From the NCBI GenBank assembly GCA_903813345.2, contig CAIIXF020000010.1, forward strand, positions 15,492,181 to 15,556,180: a stretch of DNA of 64,000 nt, read 5' to 3'. The translations under genes were made by a program, and so were the position numbers. The stretch comes from Owenia fusiformis (taxonomy: Eukaryota > Annelida > Polychaeta > Sabellida > Oweniidae). Shown here piece by piece: positions 57,901 through 61,215 of the stretch. Below the pieces are notes generated by a model. It saw only the letters and a list, made by a program, of their open reading frames with translations. It was not told the origin of the DNA and made no database searches. Every line of letters begins with the position of its first letter. The first letter of the stretch is position 1.

Positions 57901-60388
57901 AGGAACATGGCAATGAAATATCATGGTATGACCATGGTATTTGATTGTCACATCTTATAATGAAATGCCATCAACCATGATATACCATGGTAAATTATGG
58001 TCAGGAACATGGCATTGAAATACCATGGTATTTGATTGTCACATCTTACAATGAAATGCCATGAAATGCAATCAACCATGATATACCATGGTAATACCAT
58101 GGTAAATGATGGTCAGGAACATGGCAATGAAATACCATGGTATTTGATGGCAAACTTTGGACATGAAATACCATGAAACATGGTATAACATGATATACCA
58201 TGGTATACCATGGTCAAAAATTGACCAAAAAAACATCATTGCCACCATGGTCAGAGTTGATGGCAATTTCATTGCCGATCATGATAGACCATGGTAAACC
58301 ATGGTATACCATGGTATCATGGTTTACGTTTAAACATGGTATGTATAACTCGATCCCACGACTTTTTACTGCAACTCTTGTAGTTCTAAATAAATTCATC
58401 TGATTAGGCCTTCTAAATTAATCCAATATTTTCCTTATCTCTTGACCATACCTTATTTTCACTTGGTGACATTTCGTCCAGCATGTTCGCTTGACTTTTT
58501 CAAACTGCATCACTCGTTGTTTATAAGGATAGAAAAGCATAATCATGAGACTTGACACACTTAAAAGTCATTGTTTTATTGCAGTATACTTATGCAGGGG
58601 CATGTGTTCAAGAATATAGACCATACTAACATCATGCGTTACCAGGTTGTGCATGTTATTCCATCTTGAAGATGAAATGATGTCATAGATCATTAAAAAA
58701 AAAATTATAACCAGTTAGACTATTATAATATCTCTAAAGGGAGAGTGATAATGATATTCTGAAAATATAAATCAACAGTTTAATGTAACTGGTGAAATAA
58801 ATTTTTTGAAAATGGCAATTGTGTCTCTGAGTGCATTCCATAATATTTACATTATAATATGGGAAAGATATGCCAATGATGAGACGTATTTACATTATAA
58901 TATGGGTAAGATATGCCAATGATGAGACATTAGTGTCTAGTTGTTCAACAGTAGGAATCTTGTACCTTGTGTGCATTATCACACAGTCCCTGTAGGGCTA
59001 TAATGGAACTCTACACAATCTGTTCTTCTCAATAACCCATATGTAAATCCACATACACATCATCTAAGATATAGTCTATTTTTGATGAATATTTCAAAAT
59101 ATTGAATATGTTTTATGGTACTTTTATATACTTTGGAGTATCATTGCTATGTCTGTATTAATAATTTCTCACTCATTGATATTCTTGGGGAGAATATTTG
59201 CATTTTGGGTTCAACCGCCGTGAGATTTTTTCAGGGGTAAAGCGGCAATGTCATATGTCAGTTCACTGAAGTGTCCCATGGGGCCTGTTCTCTATGCAAA
59301 CTACATGCACGTAGAGTGGGGAAGAGATTTATTTTAATAAAATACATTAAGAGGTCCCTCCAGGGATTATTGAATGTTCTATAAAGTGACATACTCGATT
59401 GTAAATTAAGGAAAAATTTAAATAAATGGTTATATTGGAGTGTGGTTTATTATGGGAATTATTTTAGATTATGCTTTTTGGCTTTGTATGTCGTACTTTG
59501 TTGTGATTTACAAATATTTGTATTACTTATTCCATAAAGTGCCCATAAGCAGTTAAATATGTTTAATGCCCAACGTTACTAATTTTTATAAGACCCATAA
59601 TGTAAGTTATATACGTAAATATATGTGTAATTCCTTATGTTTGGCAATTTAGAGGATGTTATTGTTAGTGCCTTTATTGTATTATTTCCTTTTTGAATTC
59701 TACAAAGAATCCTGTTTGTATGTAGCAGCTCTAATTGGATGGAGTAAATAAGCCATATTTTGCTGTTATATTTTTTGTTTTCAACCATAGGTCAACAAAT
59801 TAGATACAATTCATACAACCCTAGATTCCAAATTACAGTCCCAAGTTAACAATTAGAGAAAGAGTTAAGAAATAGTGCTAATTTAGTGCAAAATAAACAG
59901 TTTTGTTTCACCCAAAAACACTAAATCCTTGCCAAAGTTAGCGCTAATTTGATGCTAAAAATGTGACAATTTATCACTATTTCGTGATATTAAGGACTTG
60001 GTCCATTAACACCAATGCATTAGTTGAAACAAATGGAGGAATATGTAATTCACATTAGAAAATGCACATGCCGATTTTAAGTGCTGATTCATTTTTGTGC
60101 TTAATTATGCTGAATTTGTATGCTAAATTCCAATAAGAAGTGCTAAATTAGCACTATTTTGGTAGTGAGGATGACAAAATTGCAACCAACATTTACAGGT
60201 GTTGTATATTTTGAGGCATATGGACCAATATATATAGCAGATATATCATGTTGAAAAATACTTTCAAAGTGCAACTTCAGAATTCATTGAAGTCCTTTTA
60301 GTTTCATATTTATATGTTTGTTTCCAGGGCAAAATCTTAGAATCTCAACAGGAAAAGCTTCTTCCAGTTACCACTCTAAAGCAAAGAG
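3860..60388 (+). CDS. SCAPER: SCAPER ortholog, partial (26 spliced exons; both protein ends missing)
   Basis: Joined exons (each listed separately) give about 1,323 residues that follow vertebrate SCAPER from its E-V-x-M-M-L motif to near the C terminus. Order in visible-residue numbering: SWADKV (94-99), EGWETV (143-148), Ser/Pro-rich linker (about 150-310), acidic segment (320-419), [12 protein letters not shown] motif (around 475), Arg/Glu/Lys/Gln coiled coil (about 475-735), C2H2 finger (742-764), then a largely helical C-terminal domain. Known of the family: SCAPER is an ER-associated cyclin A/CDK2-binding protein, also reported to link TTC5 to CCR4-NOT in tubulin mRNA decay; human mutations cause retinal degeneration with intellectual disability. 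Human SCAPER is about 1,400 residues, so roughly 130 N-terminal and 30-40 C-terminal residues are not in view. No frameshift or internal stop in any exon. Identity is from recalled family sequence, not a database search. Confidence 0.96.
3961..5203 (+). other. introns 1 and 2 (around exon 2)
   Basis: Two introns, 3961-4571 and 4707-5203. I see no gene or clear repeat beyond a short TACATG tract near 4370-4440. Minor open frames here are chance. Confidence 0.7.
4572..4706 (+). CDS. SCAPER: SCAPER exon 2
   Basis: Encodes [19 protein letters not shown] and then [14 protein letters not shown], matching human [18 protein letters not shown] and RRSLNFGG. Acceptor TTTTTCAG, donor AAC|GTAAGG. Phase 2 in, phase 2 out. 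SP and TP pairs make it a candidate for proline-directed phosphorylation, which would suit a cyclin/CDK partner (inference). Confidence 0.93.
5204..5385 (+). CDS. SCAPER: SCAPER exon 3 (SWADKV motif)
   Basis: Encodes the conserved [10 protein letters not shown] motif (human GVSWADKVKA), followed by a proline- and histidine-rich linker with a run of four prolines. Acceptor TTTTGCAG, donor GAAG|GTAAAG. It enters with two bases pending and leaves with one. An open frame can be read further upstream to 5220 or before, but the splice site and homology set the start at 5204. Confidence 0.93.
5549..6339. repeat. long imperfect palindrome (foldback/MITE-like) in intron 3
   Basis: Left arm about 5549-5880 and right arm about 5992-6339 are inverse copies with scattered differences. 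The outer ends read GGCTGGTA[G/T]CGAAAGATT and its complement; the inner ends read ATTGGGTCTTT and AAAGACCCAAT. The centre is about 110 bp, AT-rich. It fills most of the 1.0-kb intron 5386-6400 and ends 61 bases before exon 4. A nonautonomous inverted-repeat element is likely; no flanking duplication could be read with certainty. Confidence 0.85.
6401..6989 (+). CDS. SCAPER: SCAPER exon 4 (EGWETV motif and Ser/Pro-rich linker)
   Basis: Largest exon, 589 bases. It opens with [13 protein letters not shown] (human DAEGWETVQRGR), then a long low-complexity linker rich in Ser, Asn, Gln, Lys and Pro with many SP/TP pairs, including HSPGRR, which fits the full CDK consensus S/T-P-x-R/K. It ends with SDKENKPD and an acidic helix-like stretch (human SDKENV). 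Acceptor CTCTCAG before 6401, donor AAAAG|GTAATA after 6989. The linker is not conserved in sequence with vertebrates, as is usual for this region. Confidence 0.94.
7263..7341 (+). CDS. SCAPER: SCAPER exon 5 (acidic)
   Basis: Encodes [20 protein letters not shown] and a short tail ending IET. Acceptor ACTGCAG, donor ACA|GTAAGT. Phase 2 in, phase 0 out, so it joins exon 6 cleanly. Little primary conservation, but position and acidity match the vertebrate segment before the LEKANEEA region. Confidence 0.85.
7342..8174 (+). other. intron 5
   Basis: Contains the TIR element at 7740-7917 and a copy of a short motif TCACACTTTTTCAAAG near 8051. No gene seen. Confidence 0.7.
7740..7917. mobile_element. 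178-bp TIR element, TA target site (pogo/Tc1-mariner-type MITE), copy 1
   Basis: Begins CAGTAAAACCTGTCTTAGTG and ends with the inverse, CACTATACACAAGTTTTACTG; both ends are flanked by TA. The interior carries three or four CTAGTGAACACCT words. It is too short to code. CAG...CTG ends with a TA duplication point to the Tc1/mariner superfamily, pogo branch (inference). A second copy lies at 36102-36286. Confidence 0.88.
8175..8345 (+). CDS. SCAPER: SCAPER exon 6
   Basis: Encodes an acidic helical segment with [20 protein letters not shown] then [17 protein letters not shown], matching human ANEEAIASAIAEEEQLTREI and EENNDINIETDNDSDF. 171 bases, phase 0 on both sides. Acceptor TGTTAG, donor GGG|GTAAAG. 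Confidence 0.94.
8882..8954 (+). CDS. SCAPER: SCAPER exon 7
   Basis: Encodes [18 protein letters not shown], matching human MGSGSVSF followed by MDWNDVLADYEAR. Acceptor CTTATAG, donor GAAA|GTAAGT. Phase 0 in, phase 1 out. Confidence 0.93.
9068..9188 (+). CDS. SCAPER: SCAPER exon 8 ([13 protein letters not shown] motif)
   Basis: Encodes WSDMVEDE and then [15 protein letters not shown], nearly identical to human WGDIVEEE and [15 protein letters not shown]. This is one of the best conserved stretches in the protein and marks the entry to the coiled coil. Acceptor TTCCAG before 9068, donor AAAAAG|GTAAGA. Phase 1 in, phase 2 out. Confidence 0.95.
9875..9986 (+). CDS. SCAPER: SCAPER exon 9 (coiled coil)
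   Basis: Encodes [20 protein letters not shown] and more charged residues ending LYKK, matching human KKKHEEKQMKAQQLREKLRE. Acceptor TTTTAG, donor AAG|GTTTGT (a weaker GT donor). Phase 2 in, phase 0 out; every exon from here to exon 16 starts at phase 0. Confidence 0.93.
10213..10353 (+). CDS. SCAPER: SCAPER exon 10 (coiled coil)
   Basis: Encodes a fully charged helix ending [10 protein letters not shown], matching human VKKAQEEEAKV. 141 bases, symmetric phase 0. Acceptor CTTTAG, donor AAG|GTAGGG. Confidence 0.92.
10598..10699 (+). CDS. SCAPER: SCAPER exon 11 ([16 protein letters not shown])
   Basis: Encodes [20 protein letters not shown], almost identical to human [20 protein letters not shown]. 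102 bases, phase 0 on both sides. Acceptor ATTTCAG, donor CAG|GTTAGT. Together with exon 8 this makes the SCAPER call secure. Confidence 0.97.
11067..11120 (+). CDS. SCAPER: SCAPER exon 12 (short coiled-coil exon)
   Basis: A 54-base exon, phase 0 both sides, encoding [18 protein letters not shown]; human has EERQRRQEEKQARDEAVQ at the same point. Acceptor TTTTTTCAG, donor GAA|GTATGT. Confidence 0.94.
11413..11637 (+). CDS. SCAPER: SCAPER exon 13 (coiled coil)
   Basis: Encodes [20 protein letters not shown] through [12 protein letters not shown] to ELQKKIQLK, matching human [33 protein letters not shown] and ELQKKIQLK. 225 bases, phase 0 both sides. Acceptor ATTCAG, donor AAG|GTAAGA. Confidence 0.96.
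12089..12247 (+). CDS. SCAPER: SCAPER exon 14 (end of coiled coil, first half of C2H2 finger)
   Basis: Encodes [20 protein letters not shown] and ends [19 protein letters not shown], matching human HDESIRRHMEQIEQRKEKAA and APKLTPYERKKQCSLCNVL. It carries the two zinc-binding cysteines (visible residues 742 and 745). The intron cuts the finger directly after the NVL. Acceptor TTTTCAG, donor CTG|GTGAGT. Confidence 0.96.
12533..12637 (+). CDS. SCAPER: SCAPER exon 15 (second half of C2H2 finger)
   Basis: Encodes [20 protein letters not shown], matching human ISSEVYLFSHVKGRKHQQAV. The two histidines (visible 758 and 764) complete a C-x2-C-x12-H-x5-H finger with exon 14. The tail, [14 protein letters not shown], is not conserved. 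Phase 0 both sides; acceptor ATTCAG, donor ATT|GTAAGT. The next intron is almost 9 kb. Confidence 0.96.
12868..13190 (+). mobile_element. tRNA-derived SINE
   Basis: The head has an A box (TGGCTCAGTGGCAGAG, 12889-12904 region) and a perfect B box (GGTTCGATTCC, 12925-12935) at tRNA spacing. The would-be acceptor stem does not pair, so it is not a working tRNA. A unique body of about 230 bp follows, with GGGCTCCTCCAAGGAGGGG near 13063, and the end is a (ATA)n-type tail near 13172-13184. Same strand as SCAPER, inside intron 15. The body family could not be named. Confidence 0.82.
19276..19395 (+). repeat. dispersed repeat TTATTCAATGATGGTG, copy 1
   Basis: Shares TTATTCAATGATGGTG, TCTGATTGGCCCAT and ACTCTGA[C/T]...ACAC with 40672-40790. 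Two copies only, moderately diverged. Confidence 0.6.
20990..21082 (+). repeat. dispersed repeat ACAAATGGCAGGTGG, copy 1
   Basis: Part of a family of five copies in this window (also 29795, 35652, 50082, 53070). The shared core is GTCTGTAACAAATGGCAGG then TGACATTTTGCAT, preceded by GTTCAGTG and GGCAGTTG words. All copies lie on the + strand. Confidence 0.75.
21555..21685 (+). CDS. SCAPER: SCAPER exon 16
   Basis: Encodes [12 protein letters not shown], then [17 protein letters not shown], matching human LKKYIIDIVVES and EERQKNKKKAKKIKARMNF. Acceptor GTTGCAG, donor CTAAG|GTATGA. Phase 0 in, two bases over. The vertebrate stretch RELSDEEVEHLS has no clear match here; phases join exons 15 and 16 directly. 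Confidence 0.92.
21686..23304 (+). other. intron 16
   Basis: Contains three diverged copies of a roughly 35-bp unit (CTA[A/G]GTATAGTGTATTA-like) at 22345-22425 and a weak relative of the ACAAATGG repeat near 22105-22145. No gene seen. Confidence 0.6.
23305..23370 (+). CDS. SCAPER: SCAPER exon 17 (small)
   Basis: 66-base exon encoding [20 protein letters not shown], aligned with human RAKEYESLMETKNSGSDS. Acceptor TTTTCTAG, donor AAA|GTAAGT. Two bases pending on both sides, so phases agree with exons 16 and 18. Sequence identity is modest; the splice sites, phase and position carry the call. Confidence 0.85.
24020..24210. repeat. short element with CAACAGGC words and diverged inverted ends
   Basis: The left end (AGTACACAGGGGTTTCATTAG) resembles the complement of the right end (GCGAAACTCCTGGTAC). 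The interior repeats GCCTGTTGT on both strands. About 190 bp, noncoding; ends are uncertain by several bases. Confidence 0.55.
24280..24564. mobile_element. 285-bp TIR element at TTAA (piggyBac-type MITE)
   Basis: Flanked by TTAA on both sides (24276-24279 and 24565-24568). The left end CCTCTAGACCACCTGG is inverse to the right end CCTGGCATTGAAGAGG with three or four mismatches. TTAA target and CC...GG ends are typical of piggyBac. Too short to code. Confidence 0.8.
28141..28186 (+). repeat. (TTTG)n microsatellite
   Basis: About eleven TTTG units with two single-base interruptions. Confidence 0.95.
29521..29647 (+). CDS. SCAPER: SCAPER exon 18
   Basis: Encodes [11 protein letters not shown] and then [20 protein letters not shown], matching human AKLQRLAKDLLKQ and NKVSALDRTLGEITRILEKE. 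Acceptor GTTTTAG before 29521, donor AAG|GTGGGT. Phase 2 in, phase 0 out. Confidence 0.95.
29795..29862 (+). repeat. dispersed repeat ACAAATGGCAGGTGG, copy 2 (partial)
   Basis: GTTGGTGTTCGGTGTTCACTG then TGACATTTTGCATGT. It takes up much of the short 253-base intron between exons 18 and 19. Confidence 0.65.
29901..30013 (+). CDS. SCAPER: SCAPER exon 19
   Basis: Encodes [19 protein letters not shown] and then SPAVIPTK, matching human ADQIAFQAAGGLTALEHIL and VLRIPPK. Acceptor GTCTTAG, donor AAA|GTAAGT. Phase 0 in, two bases out. Confidence 0.94.
30014..33051 (+). other. intron 19, 3.0 kb
   Basis: Contains the 28-bp tandem repeat at 31823-31934 and a C-run at 32228-32240. No gene seen; the minus-strand frame at 31424-31618 is chance. 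Confidence 0.65.
31823..31934. repeat. 28-bp tandem repeat, 4 copies
   Basis: Unit starts at 31823, 31851, 31879 and 31907, each beginning TACAATAACAT and ending CAATTGCTG. The middle two copies are identical; the outer two have one to three differences. Confidence 0.93.
33052..33175 (+). CDS. SCAPER: SCAPER exon 20
   Basis: Encodes [20 protein letters not shown], then [19 protein letters not shown], matching human KSLCNAINVYNLTCNNCSEN and VLFSNKITFLMDLLIHQLT. Acceptor TTTCCAG, donor AAT|GTAAGT. Phase 2 in, phase 0 out. Confidence 0.95.
33936..34069. repeat. 134-bp inverted repeat (MITE-like hairpin)
   Basis: Left arm TGCATTGGTCACATTTGCTC and CCCGGCTGATTGAGT pairs with right arm ACTCAATCAGCCGG and GAGCAAATGTGACC; the centre is TTGAATACAATATTGAAC. 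Arms are about 60 bp with a few mismatches and one small indel. GC-rich ends stand out from the AT-rich surroundings. Confidence 0.85.
35652..35775 (+). repeat. dispersed repeat ACAAATGGCAGGTGG, copy 3 (diverged)
   Basis: Shares GTGACATATTGTTA with copies at 50082 and 53070 and a degraded GTCTGTGACAAATTGTTAC core. Confidence 0.6.
36102..36286. mobile_element. 185-bp TIR element, TA target site, copy 2
   Basis: Begins CAGTAGAACCTCAAACCTGT and ends CTATATACAGGTTTTACTG, flanked by TA (36100-36101, 36287-36288). The interior CTCTCTAGTGAACACCTGT is shared with 7740-7917, so both belong to one family. Confidence 0.87.
38250..38521 (+). CDS. SCAPER: SCAPER exon 21
   Basis: Encodes a variable head ([12 protein letters not shown] and a Gly/Ser/Asn-rich part), a hydrophobic helix [20 protein letters not shown] matching human TTGLLKVSAVVLGCLIA, and a variable loop holding two copies of GHAxxVGAS 16 residues apart (bases 38409-38483). 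It ends DIIR before the conserved SYIISN of exon 22. Acceptor CTTTCAG, donor CAG|GTGAGT. Phase 0 in, two bases out. The internal repeat is not known from vertebrate SCAPER. Confidence 0.92.
38522..39887 (+). other. intron 21, bordered by two minisatellites
   Basis: 1,366 bases: a 46/47-bp array from about 38535 to 39163, some 300 bases of ordinary AT-rich sequence, then the 31-bp array from 39471 to the acceptor. Over three quarters of the intron is tandem repeat. Confidence 0.85.
38535..39163. repeat. 46/47-bp minisatellite starting about 13 bases after the exon 21 donor
   Basis: About 13 full units and one partial. Units alternate strictly between GTGATAGGTAATG and GTGATAGTAATG forms, giving a 93-bp dimer. 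Apart from the first and last units the copies look identical. The rest of the unit holds TTTTGGGGGCATGCTC. Because 93 is a multiple of three, the minus strand stays open for 206 codons; this is a by-product, not a gene. Confidence 0.95.
39471..39918 (+). repeat. 31-bp minisatellite made of copies of the exon 22 3' splice site
   Basis: Unit: TTCTATTTCAG|CTACATTATC followed by AGCAATTGCG. The base after each AG falls at 39485, 39516, 39547 and so on every 31 bases to 39888, the real exon start: 14 in total. Thirteen of the 14, including the real one, have AG; the unit ending at 39794 has TG instead. The first has TTTTAG. As 31 is not a multiple of three, all three + frames stay open over the array. 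Confidence 0.95.
39888..40034 (+). CDS. SCAPER: SCAPER exon 22 (acceptor inside a 31-bp tandem array)
   Basis: Encodes [20 protein letters not shown] then GPVDGD and [20 protein letters not shown], matching human ISYVVNMGLIDKLCACFLSVQ, GPVDEN and IFLQHAAGLLHAMCTLCFAV. The true acceptor TATTTCAG at 39880-39887 is the last of 14 copies spaced exactly 31 bp. 39888 is chosen because it is the only copy joined to the rest of the exon without repeat sequence and it fits phase 2 from exon 21. Donor CAG|GTATAT. Confidence 0.9.
40035..40415 (+). other. intron 22
   Basis: 381 bases, ordinary AT-rich intron. Nothing recognised. Confidence 0.7.
40416..40653 (+). CDS. SCAPER: SCAPER exon 23
   Basis: Encodes [20 protein letters not shown] then [19 protein letters not shown], a proline-rich loop, and [12 protein letters not shown], matching human YSIFDNNRQDPTGLTAALQ, ATDLAGVLHMLYCVLFHG and NSFAALHLPAFQ. 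Acceptor TTTTATAG, donor CAG|GTACAA. Phase 2 in, phase 0 out. Confidence 0.95.
40654..44759 (+). other. intron 23, 4.1 kb
   Basis: Includes the second TTATTCAATGATGG repeat (40672-40790) and a roughly 115-bp segment at 42868-42985 with inverse ends GAGCAGAGGTC and GACCTCTGCTC. No gene seen. Confidence 0.6.
40672..40790 (+). repeat. dispersed repeat TTATTCAATGATGGTG, copy 2
   Basis: Shares several blocks with 19276-19395, including TCTGATTGGCCCAT; it starts about 20 bases after the exon 23 donor. Confidence 0.6.
44760..44909 (+). CDS. SCAPER: SCAPER exon 24
   Basis: Encodes [20 protein letters not shown], then [15 protein letters not shown] and CNDNQ, matching human [32 protein letters not shown] and HPDNQ. 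150 bases, phase 0 both sides. Acceptor TTTTCAG, donor CAG|GTACTC. Confidence 0.96.
47721..47936. mobile_element. 216-bp MITE with about 38-bp near-perfect inverted ends and TA target
   Basis: Left end GTAGCCCGGACAGAATTG through GGTCACTTTTTCTT is the exact complement of the right end AAGAAAAAGTGACC to CAATTCTGTCCGGGCTAC. TA flanks both sides (47721-47722, 47935-47936). The near-perfect ends suggest a recent insertion. Tc1/mariner-type by target and size (inference). Confidence 0.92.
50082..50222 (+). repeat. dispersed repeat ACAAATGGCAGGTGG, copy 4
   Basis: One of the two fullest copies: AGCCACCACAAGTGGTCACA at the start, TAGTCTTCAACTTTTTTGTG in the middle, then GGCATCTGTAACAAATGGCA. Confidence 0.78.
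50447..50638 (+). CDS. SCAPER: SCAPER exon 25
   Basis: Encodes [40 protein letters not shown] and [14 protein letters not shown], matching human [40 protein letters not shown] and EQEMSCVLLATFIQ. Most conserved exon of the C-terminal domain. 192 bases, phase 0 both sides. Acceptor ATTTCAG, donor GAG|GTAGGT. Confidence 0.97.
53070..53215 (+). repeat. dispersed repeat ACAAATGGCAGGTGG, copy 5
   Basis: Close to copy 4: TAGTGACATATTGTTATAGT, CAACTTTTTTGTGGATGGTG, GTATCTGTAACAAATGGCAG then TGACATTTTGCATGTTAAT. Confidence 0.8.
54253..55090. repeat. 39-bp minisatellite, array A (about 20 units)
   Basis: Unit ATTGAATGCTAGGCTACCAC plus TGCTCTCTTACTATAGAAA, with four or five recurring variants (TCTTACTATAGAAA, TCAAACTATAGAAT, TTTAACTATGGAAG, TTGACTACAGAAG). 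As 39 is 13 codons, the + strand reads a NARLPLL[S/F]xYRxL repeat for long stretches; there is no promoter, start or splice context, so not called a gene. Confidence 0.93.
54253..55470 (+). repeat. segmental duplication, copy 1 (array A plus about 380-bp flank)
   Basis: The flank 55086-55470 (from TATGTTGTGTTATGTTATTT to GCTTGACTTTTTCAA) recurs almost unchanged as 56026-56247 plus 58340-58503. Copy 1 is uninterrupted at the point (55307-55308, TA) where copy 2 carries the 2.1-kb insertion. Confidence 0.92.
55495..56035. repeat. 39-bp minisatellite, array B (about 13 units)
   Basis: Same unit and variants as array A; it begins after a shared non-array lead (GAACCATAGCTCTTTGATTA) also present near 54350. 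Confidence 0.93.
56470..56528. repeat. perfect 24-bp inverted repeat with short loop
   Basis: CCATCAAATGCAATGATATC ATGG and its exact complement are separated by about a dozen bases (TCAAGTTCTCGG). It is the core of the larger hairpin; a third direct copy follows at 56536-56560. Confidence 0.9.
57220..57385 (+). repeat. CATTGCATTT tandem repeat
   Basis: About a dozen 10-bp units, several exact, with CATGATCAAT and CATGGTTAAA interruptions. Inside the palindromic element. Confidence 0.9.
57429..58200. repeat. roughly 102-123-bp tandem repeat inside the palindromic element
   Basis: Unit start GCAATGAAATACCATGG recurs at about 57429, 57551, 57674, 57797, 57910, 58012 and 58124. Each unit has a GGTATTTGATGGTCA half and an ATCAACCATGATATACCATG half. 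Confidence 0.88.
58844..58929 (+). repeat. 43-bp tandem doublet
   Basis: Two copies of TATTTACATTATAATATGGG through GCCAATGATGAGAC, differing at one or two bases. Confidence 0.92.
59870..60160. repeat. 291-bp element with inverted ends AAATAGTGCTAATTTAG
   Basis: Left end AAATAGTGCTAATTTAGTGC (59870) and right end TGCTAAATTAGCACTATTT (60141-60159) are inverse copies. The interior repeats TGCTAA words on both strands. No coding sequence. It ends 167 bases before exon 26. Confidence 0.8.
60328..60388 (+). CDS. SCAPER: SCAPER exon 26 (probable)
   Basis: 61-base exon encoding [20 protein letters not shown], phase 0 in and one base out, with a good acceptor (GTTTCCAG) and a consensus donor (GAG|GTAAGT). 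It sits where vertebrates have the poorly conserved linker between the FIQ motif and the final NRFPxxAWxEA segment. Sequence similarity is weak, so the call rests on splice sites, phase and place. Confidence 0.72.
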
Positions 60389-60826
60389 GTAAGTCTTATT
60401 CACATCTTTATTAGGTATGATGCCCAAATGTTGACTGTTCAATGGAAAACAATTAATTACTGTATGTTGACCCCCCCCCAATAAGGTGAAATAGCTGATT
60501 TGCCTTTCACTTTAGTTTTTTCAAAAATCAACATTCTTCAATAATGATATCATTTTATACTCCCCCCCCCCTAATGAAATAGACAGTTCTTCCACAACTG
60601 TTGGAATTTGGACCCTTATCAGGACAATAATATAAAAAGTTGTTTTAAGACTCAGAAATGTTAAAATGATGATATTTTGCTTTATGTCTTGTGGAGGTAA
60701 AGTGTGTCTATGAGAGGGTCACAATGGCTTGAATCTGTTCACTCAAATGGTACTTGTTAGACTGCAGGGTTAAATTGCTTTGTTCGAAGTTTTGTAGCAA
60801 ACTAATTTTGAGGTGTTACACAGGCA

Positions 60827-61215
60827 CAAAATCCTTATTTCATAGCTTTTTGCCAAAAATCCTTTAATTCAAAGCTTTTTGCCGAAAATCATTTATTTCA
60901 AAGCTTTTTGACAAAAAATCCTTTATTTCAAAGCATTTTGCCAAAAATCCTTATTTCAAAGCTTTTTGACAAAAATCCTTTATTTCAAAGCTTTTTGCCC
61001 AAAATCCTTTATTTCAAAGCTTTTTGTTAAAAAATCCTTTATGTCAAAGTTTTTTGCCAAAAATCCTTTATTTCAAAGCTTTTTCCAAAAATCCTTTATA
61101 TCAAAGCTTTTTGCCAAAAAATCTTTATTTCAAAGCTTTTTGCTAAAGAAATCCCTTATTTCAAAGCGTTTTGCCAAAAAATCCCTTATTTCAAAGCTTT
61201 TTGCCAAAATGCCAA
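60827..61215. repeat. about 29-bp minisatellite, 13 units
   Basis: Unit AATCCTTTATTTCAAAGC followed by TTTTTGCCAAA, length 27 to 32 bases, so units drift in frame; single-base differences are common. An open + frame of 95 codons over it is a by-product. Confidence 0.93.

Larger units (their letters stand above)
56248..58339. mobile_element. 2,092-bp palindrome-rich CCATGG element inserted at TA
   Basis: Flanked by TA (56246-56247 and 58340-58341), while the paralogous segment has a single TA at 55307-55308. The ends are inverse: CCATGTTGAAA at the left, and the right end read on the minus strand is CCATGTTTAAA. Inside, in order: CCATGGTATACCATGG palindromes (56274-56330); a composite hairpin centred near 56500 with arms of about 150 bp; degraded further copies (56700-56940); AT-rich unique DNA (56940-57200); CATTGCATTT tandem units (57220-57385); seven tandem units of about 102-123 bp (57429-58200); and more CCATGGTA palindromes at the right end. 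No coding capacity: open frames are only repeats of HGxTMVYHG or CISLHF type. A nonautonomous TIR element is the best guess. Confidence 0.85.
55471..58503 (+). repeat. segmental duplication, copy 2, split by an insertion
   Basis: Directly follows copy 1. Array B (about 55495-56035, some 13 units of 39 bp) and the first 222 bases of flank, then the insertion, then the last 163 bases of flank. Outside the insertion it is nearly identical to copy 1, so the duplication is young. Confidence 0.92.
50639..60327 (+). other. intron 25, 9.7 kb
   Basis: Contains an ACAAATGG repeat copy (53070-53215), a tandem segmental duplication with 39-bp arrays (54253-58503), the palindromic element inside its second half (56248-58339), a 43-bp doublet (58844-58929) and a TIR element (59870-60160). 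An open stretch at 51127-51660 matches no family I know. Confidence 0.75.
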
